Assembly (NCBI GenBank): GCA_029247265.1
Contig: JAQWLN010000177.1
Coordinates: forward strand, 1-64,000
Length of the DNA stretch: 64,000 bases
Reading direction: 5' to 3'
Source of the DNA: Fuerstiella sp.
Lineage (GTDB): Bacteria > Planctomycetota > Planctomycetia > Planctomycetales > Planctomycetaceae
In this document: positions 60,012 through 64,000 of the stretch, piece after piece
How positions within the stretch are numbered: the stretch's first letter is position 1
Layout: every line of letters starts with the position of its first letter
Position numbers and translations under genes: made by a program
The notes under the pieces: model-generated
Seen by the model: only the letters and a program-made list of their open reading frames with translations
Database searches by the model: none
What the model was told of the DNA's origin: nothing

Positions 60012-60761
60012 ATGTTTAAATCACTAGTCGCTCCCCTTAAATTCGGGTTTTTGAACGGCCTGAAGCAATCCAAACGTCGGCGGCTTCAGTCGCAGAGCGT
60101 TGGGTTTGGTGATTCACTTGAGGTCCGGTTGCTGCTGACAGGCCCGCAATTGGTTAACCCGATCGCTAACAACGGACCGATTCTCACGGATGTCGTGTCA
60201 GATCACGGGGGCGATTTGACGGTGAATGTGGATGTCATCGGAGGCGGTGGTTACGAGCTCACCATAGAAGCGATGGAGGGCGAAACGGTTGTGATTGATC
60301 TAACAATGTATGTCGCACCGAATACGAGTGAGAACGTCACTCTGCAAATCGTTGAGAGTCCGGATCAATTCTTCGGAGGAGTGGAGATGAGCAATTCAGT
60401 CACGTTGAACGTGCCTGGTGTTGTCGTTCTGGCGACCGAGCTCGACTGGATTGCTGGCACTCTAAGTGGTGCCGTCGATTTGACGAACAGCCAGGGAACG
60501 ACTGAACTGCTGTATCGGACCGTGGGAGATTCTGAGTGGGACTTGGTGGGAGACATCTCTTCAGTCGATGGGAGTTTCCTGTTCCAGTTTGATGTCGCGG
60601 ATGGCGAAACGGACTTTGAGTTTGCCGTCGAACATTCGTTTATGGCGACATCGGTCATGAGTGGCTCCGTAACGATCATTGATATGACAGCATTCGACCC
60701 GACCCTCGACCCGGTCCTGGAGTCGGAGGTCGACGATCTGTTTGCCGAAGGAGATGTTTAA
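60012..60761 (+). CDS. LEPR-XLL-like surface protein, short
   Basis: The ATG at 60012 is chosen over the track's TTG at 59979, giving 249 residues. A basic N-terminal stretch (LKQSKRRRLQSQ) leads to GFGDSLEVRLLLTGP, a variant of the LEPR-XLL motif that also opens the giant gene product. The rest is beta-rich and acidic (VEMSNSVTLNVPGVVVLAT, FLFQFDVADGETDFEFAVEHS) with an acidic end (ESEVDDLFAEGDV). It has no catalytic motif and is a probable cell-surface component. It shows far fewer domains than other LEPR proteins. Confidence 0.65.
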   Translation: MFKSLVAPLKFGFLNGLKQSKRRRLQSQSVGFGDSLEVRLLLTGPQLVNPIANNGPILTDVVSDHGGDLTVNVDVIGGGGYELTIEAMEGETVVIDLTMYVAPNTSENVTLQIVESPDQFFGGVEMSNSVTLNVPGVVVLATELDWIAGTLSGAVDLTNSQGTTELLYRTVGDSEWDLVGDISSVDGSFLFQFDVADGETDFEFAVEHSFMATSVMSGSVTIIDMTAFDPTLDPVLESEVDDLFAEGDV

Positions 60762-60901
60762 CGATCATGAACCGCTGCGGTGTGTTTCTGATGGTCCAGA
60801 CTGCATGTGGTTTCATTATCAGCACGCCGTGCCAGAAAGTGAGTGACCGCTCGGGTTTTCGTAAGAGCTCTATTCACTGTCGCTGGAGTTTTCAAACCAC
60901 G

Positions 60902-61663
60902 CTAGACACCCAGATCGCGTTCCAGTCGTTGCAGACGGTCCTCAAGGTCTGCCATGCTGGATCCCAGACCTTGTATCAGCTCAGACTGTTCTTTGATTGT
61001 TGAGCGAAGTTGTTCGAGCATTTCTTCCGGCACTTCAGCAGAGCGTGAACACGGTGCCTCTGCCACTGCAGGGGCCTGCGGAACCTCGCTGTCTGCATCA
61101 CCATGATTGACAGATTCCGCAGACATCGGTGCTGAGCCAATCTGCATGTTCTCTTTGGGCAGGTAGAACGTGTGATCGACTTCCACGCCGCGTCGGTCTA
61201 ACGGACCGTTCGCCTGGAGATATCCCATTTCATGCAGGGCGGCTAATTCTTCCCGTAGCTGCCCAATACTTTCCACCCGAATCATCCGACTGGCGCGAGT
61301 TCGCAGCTCACCAGGGTGTTGAAGACCTCGCAGCAAAAGTTCCGCGATAATGCCGAACTGCGCCTCTGTGAAGTCGAATTTGTGCCGTGCGTAGTGGCGA
61401 TAACGCGGTGTTCGACCTCCGCCCGGGAACACTTCCGCCACCAGCAGATCTTCACGCATGGCATCCAAAGCATCCTGGACCTGCGATTCACTGTAGCCTG
61501 CGACGGGGCTGCGGTTACTTTTCTGATTGCAGGCAGTTGTCGCAGCCTTGAGCGTCAGCGGATACTGCTCCGGTGTGGTAAACGCTTTCTCCATCAACAC
61601 ACCAAGAACTCGGCGTTGAATTTTTGACAGATGACGGATCTGATTCTTCGGCTCTTCGTTCAT
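60902..61663 (-). CDS. YceH-family protein (DUF480)
   Basis: The 253-residue protein matches YceH: LSKIQRRVLGVLMEKAFTTPEQYPLTLKA, NQKSNRSPV, SESQVQDALDAM, and FDFTEAQFGIIAELLLRGLQHPGELRTRASRM, two winged-helix domains in a row. The C-terminal 70 or so residues add a low-complexity linker and a coiled coil (LEQLRSTIKEQSELIQGLGSSMADLEDRLQRLER) that YceH proteins of this group often carry. The biological role is not established. Confidence 0.93.
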   Translation of the reverse strand: MNEEPKNQIRHLSKIQRRVLGVLMEKAFTTPEQYPLTLKAATTACNQKSNRSPVAGYSESQVQDALDAMREDLLVAEVFPGGGRTPRYRHYARHKFDFTEAQFGIIAELLLRGLQHPGELRTRASRMIRVESIGQLREELAALHEMGYLQANGPLDRRGVEVDHTFYLPKENMQIGSAPMSAESVNHGDADSEVPQAPAVAEAPCSRSAEVPEEMLEQLRSTIKEQSELIQGLGSSMADLEDRLQRLERDLGV

Positions 61664-61975
61664 CTGAGTTCCGATGAAAGGTTGTTAACGACTTAGATGT
61701 GATTTGCACGGATCGTTGCAGTGAACCACGAAAGCGGACCGTTCTGTGTCGAGTGTCGTTCCGAACAGGCTTGTCGTCCGGCCCGCAGTGAACACAAATC
61801 TAAACGTTTGCTCAAGCGTCGAAAACTATTGCACGCGACGAATCTCAAAGCTGGCACGTTCCTTTGCGAAGTCGTTCGACATCTGCTCTGCTTTTCAGTC
61901 ACATGTACCGGGTTTCCGTGAGCGTGCGAAACGGATCGCCGTTCTCCAAAAAGACTCTAGCGCCGACCATTACGT
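61664..61975. other. Intergenic region, 312 bp, no gene seen
   Basis: This is divergent upstream DNA between the yceH-like gene and the permease. No ORF with recognisable content and no clear hairpin or operator was found. Confidence 0.4.
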
Positions 61976-63718
61976 ATGTTTCATGCCGTTCTTGCATCGT
62001 TGCCCATCCTCGTGGTTGCCGTCTTTCTTGTCGGACTGCGATGGCCCGCGAGTCGGGCAATGCCACTGTCGCTTGTGACAGCGGCGTTGCTGGCCTTGTT
62101 TGTGTGGCGCGTTCCTGATCTGCAGGTGCTGGCATTTGGCATTAAGGGCAGTCTGATCACATTCGACCTGCTGTACATCATCTTCGGAGCAATTCTGCTG
62201 CTGAACACGCTTCAGCAAAGTGGCGCGATCACTGTTATCAGAAACGGTTTTCGTCAGATCTCGCCTGATCGCCGGGTGCAGGCAATCATCGTAGCGTGGC
62301 TGTTTGGTTCGTTCATTGAAGGTGCTGCGGGGTTCGGAACGCCCGCGGCTGTTGCTGTGCCGCTGCTGGTGGCACTGGGATTTCCGCCACTGGCAGCAGT
62401 CGTGTGCGGCATCGTGATTCAAAGCACACCGGTTTCCTTTGGAGCGTTAGGAACTCCAATTCTGGTTGGTGTCGGAAACGGACTGGACGTGGCCGCGGGA
62501 TTCGGCGCTGATTCGGCCGTGCGGTCAGCCGCCGTTTCATGGAGACTGATCGCAGACGAGAACGTTGCGTCGACTGCGCTGCTGCATGCCATTGGCGTTC
62601 GCGTCGCGGCCCTCCATCTGGTCGTCGGAACATTTGTTCCACTAATCCTGGTGTGCCTGCTGACTCGGTTTTTTGGACGTGAACGGTCGTTGCTCGACGG
62701 CCTTGGCTGCTGGAAGTTTGCCATTTTCGCGGCATTCGCAATGACCGTTCCGTCCGTTGCGACGGCGATATTGCTTGGCCCGGAATTTCCATCGCTGTTT
62801 GGAGGCATGGTTGGCCTTGTTTTGGTGGCCTCCGCGGCCCGTCGCGGTTTCCTGATGCCGGCAGGTGAGCCATGGCAATTCCCGGAAAAAAAAGATTGGT
62901 CTGCTGACTGGCAACCTGTGGTGCAGGCATCAGAACTCGTGGCGGATTCAGTTCCCGCCGGCGCCGATACCCCGCAGGACGGCGCGCCGCTGAGTCTGTT
63001 TCGATCCTGGTTGCCGTATCTGATGCTGGCCGTATTGCTGGTTGCCTTCCGACTGCCTCAGCTACCCTTGAAAGCGTTGGTCAATCATCCCAGCGTGACT
63101 TTCGCAGTTACCGACCTGTTCGGAAGTTCGGCGGATCTCAAACACACGCCCCTGGCGTTACCGGGAACAATCTTTCTACTGGTATCCGGCCTCACGTTTG
63201 TGCTGCATGGCATGTCCGTAAAATGCTATCGCATCGCCTTCGCAGATTCGTTCCGCGCAACAGCGAAGGCTTCAGTGGCTCTGATTTTCACGGTGCCCAT
63301 GGTGCAGATCTTTCTTGGCTCAGGCGGCGGTGCGGCTGGATTGTCTGCCATGCCGATTGTTCTGGCCGAACAGATGGCCACGCTTGCAGGCGCAGCGTGG
63401 CCTTTATTGGCGCCTTTTGCTGGCGGTCTTGGAGCCTTCGTGGCAGGCAGCAATACGATCAGCAACATGATGCTGTCGATGTTTCAGTTCGGTGTGGGGC
63501 AACAGATCGGCAGCGACCCATTCTGGATTGTGGCCCTGCAGGCGGTCGGCGGAGCGGCTGGCAACACGATCTGCGTGCATAATGTTGTGGCGGCATCGGC
63601 AGTTGTCGGTCTGGTCGGTCGTGAGGGACAAATCATCCGTCGAACGCTGCCAGTGTTTCTGTACTATGCGACGTTCGCAGGTATTCTTGGGCTGATCATC
63701 GTGATGATGATTTCGTAA
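61976..63718 (+). CDS. L-lactate permease family transporter (LldP type)
   Basis: The 580-residue polytopic membrane protein carries the LctP family signature [22 protein letters not shown], then [21 protein letters not shown], and the C-terminal repeat [23 protein letters not shown] with [21 protein letters not shown]. About a dozen hydrophobic spans are visible. The family takes up L-lactate, D-lactate or glycolate with protons. No ribosome binding site is obvious before the ATG. The next gene, an enolase-superfamily enzyme, starts 18 bp later and probably shares the transcript. Confidence 0.93.
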   Translation: MFHAVLASLPILVVAVFLVGLRWPASRAMPLSLVTAALLALFVWRVPDLQVLAFGIKGSLITFDLLYIIFGAILLLNTLQQSGAITVIRNGFRQISPDRRVQAIIVAWLFGSFIEGAAGFGTPAAVAVPLLVALGFPPLAAVVCGIVIQSTPVSFGALGTPILVGVGNGLDVAAGFGADSAVRSAAVSWRLIADENVASTALLHAIGVRVAALHLVVGTFVPLILVCLLTRFFGRERSLLDGLGCWKFAIFAAFAMTVPSVATAILLGPEFPSLFGGMVGLVLVASAARRGFLMPAGEPWQFPEKKDWSADWQPVVQASELVADSVPAGADTPQDGAPLSLFRSWLPYLMLAVLLVAFRLPQLPLKALVNHPSVTFAVTDLFGSSADLKHTPLALPGTIFLLVSGLTFVLHGMSVKCYRIAFADSFRATAKASVALIFTVPMVQIFLGSGGGAAGLSAMPIVLAEQMATLAGAAWPLLAPFAGGLGAFVAGSNTISNMMLSMFQFGVGQQIGSDPFWIVALQAVGGAAGNTICVHNVVAASAVVGLVGREGQIIRRTLPVFLYYATFAGILGLIIVMMIS

Positions 63719-63736
63719 CAGAGGAGTCGGGTCGTA

Positions 63737-64000
63737 GTGATCATTACCGGTATAGATGTTTGTCCGCTGACAGGCGCCACAGTTGACGGCGGCTGGCCGC
63801 AGGGCCACGAGCCACAGGAAGATCTGCATACGCTTGTCGTCGTCCACACGGATGCCGACATCATCGGGTATGGCAGCTGTTTTACTTCCGGAAAGCTGGT
63901 CACCGGTGCAGTTCAGCTGTTGTGGCCGCTGCTGAAGAATGAGTCGGCCCTGGAACCGGAACGCGTCTCTGAAAAGCTACACCAGTCGACGTTCTGGCAG
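63737..64000 (+). CDS. Enolase-superfamily (mandelate racemase/MLE type) protein, N-terminal part
   Basis: The gene runs off the window and so is absent from the ORF track. From GTG at 63737 (GAGGAG about 10 bp upstream) 88 codons are open: an N-terminal capping strand VIITGIDVCPLTG, then LHTLVVVHTDADIIGYGSCFTSGKLV (the GxGE/GWGE-type turn), LLWPLL and EPERVSEKLHQSTFW. The last stretch is typical of MR/MLE proteins annotated as D-galactonate or related sugar acid dehydratases, which continue FWxGRGG. The barrel and active site lie outside the window. It follows the lactate-type permease by 18 bp. Confidence 0.78.
   Translation, partial: MIITGIDVCPLTGATVDGGWPQGHEPQEDLHTLVVVHTDADIIGYGSCFTSGKLVTGAVQLLWPLLKNESALEPERVSEKLHQSTFWQ

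Overview
The window looks like a piece of a planctomycete chromosome. The evidence is a giant secreted beta-helix protein and a second surface protein that both carry an N-terminal LEPR-XLL-like motif, a formylglycine sulfatase, two secreted PQQ-type beta-propeller proteins, EF-hand and carboxypeptidase-regulatory secreted proteins, and an ECF sigma factor paired with a single-span membrane protein. Base composition looks fairly even. No rRNA, tRNA or CRISPR was found. The only mobile-element trace is a decayed IS630-type transposase at the left edge.

Layout: 1-0.5 kb, IS630 remnant. 0.5-7 kb, a PQQ-propeller gene divergent from an operon-like run: an FAD oxidase fused to a YtqB/MnmM-type methyltransferase, a sulfatase, and an enolase-superfamily enzyme. 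7-17 kb, the 3277-residue surface protein. 17.6-19.2 kb, a DUF11-type membrane-anchored protein. 19.7-23.7 kb, a complete sugar ABC importer (binding lipoprotein, double ATPase, permease) whose permease carries a periplasmic-binding-protein-like insert. 24-29.6 kb, a Wadjet/Mks-type SMC operon (JetA, JetB, JetC) with no JetD nuclease next to it. 29.8-32 kb, a secreted esterase and a secreted protein of unknown function. 32.1-39.1 kb, a 2325-residue tandem UvrA with a C-terminal extension I do not recognise. 39.2-41.2 kb, FtsH. 41.7-46 kb, small secreted proteins, GalT-like transferase, PQQ propeller and a six-EF-hand protein. 46-49 kb, small unknown genes and a broken pectate lyase gene. 49.3-53 kb, sigma factor operon, 6-phosphogluconate dehydrogenase and a KDG-type kinase. 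53.7-64 kb, STN-like secreted protein, Hsp70-family protein with a zinc ribbon, RecQ, a second LEPR-type protein, YceH, a lactate permease and the start of a second enolase-superfamily gene that runs off the window.

How the genes fit together: the carbohydrate theme (sulfatase, esterase, sugar importer, GalT-like enzyme, KDG kinase, 6-phosphogluconate dehydrogenase, enolase-superfamily dehydratases, relic pectate lyase) fits an organism degrading complex, possibly sulfated or uronate-rich polysaccharides. The nucleic-acid genes are architecturally the most unusual: the oxidase-MnmM fusion looks like a re-invented MnmC, the tandem UvrA looks like a single-chain UvrA dimer, and the Jet operon lacks its nuclease. 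Calls come from reading the translations; no database search was run.
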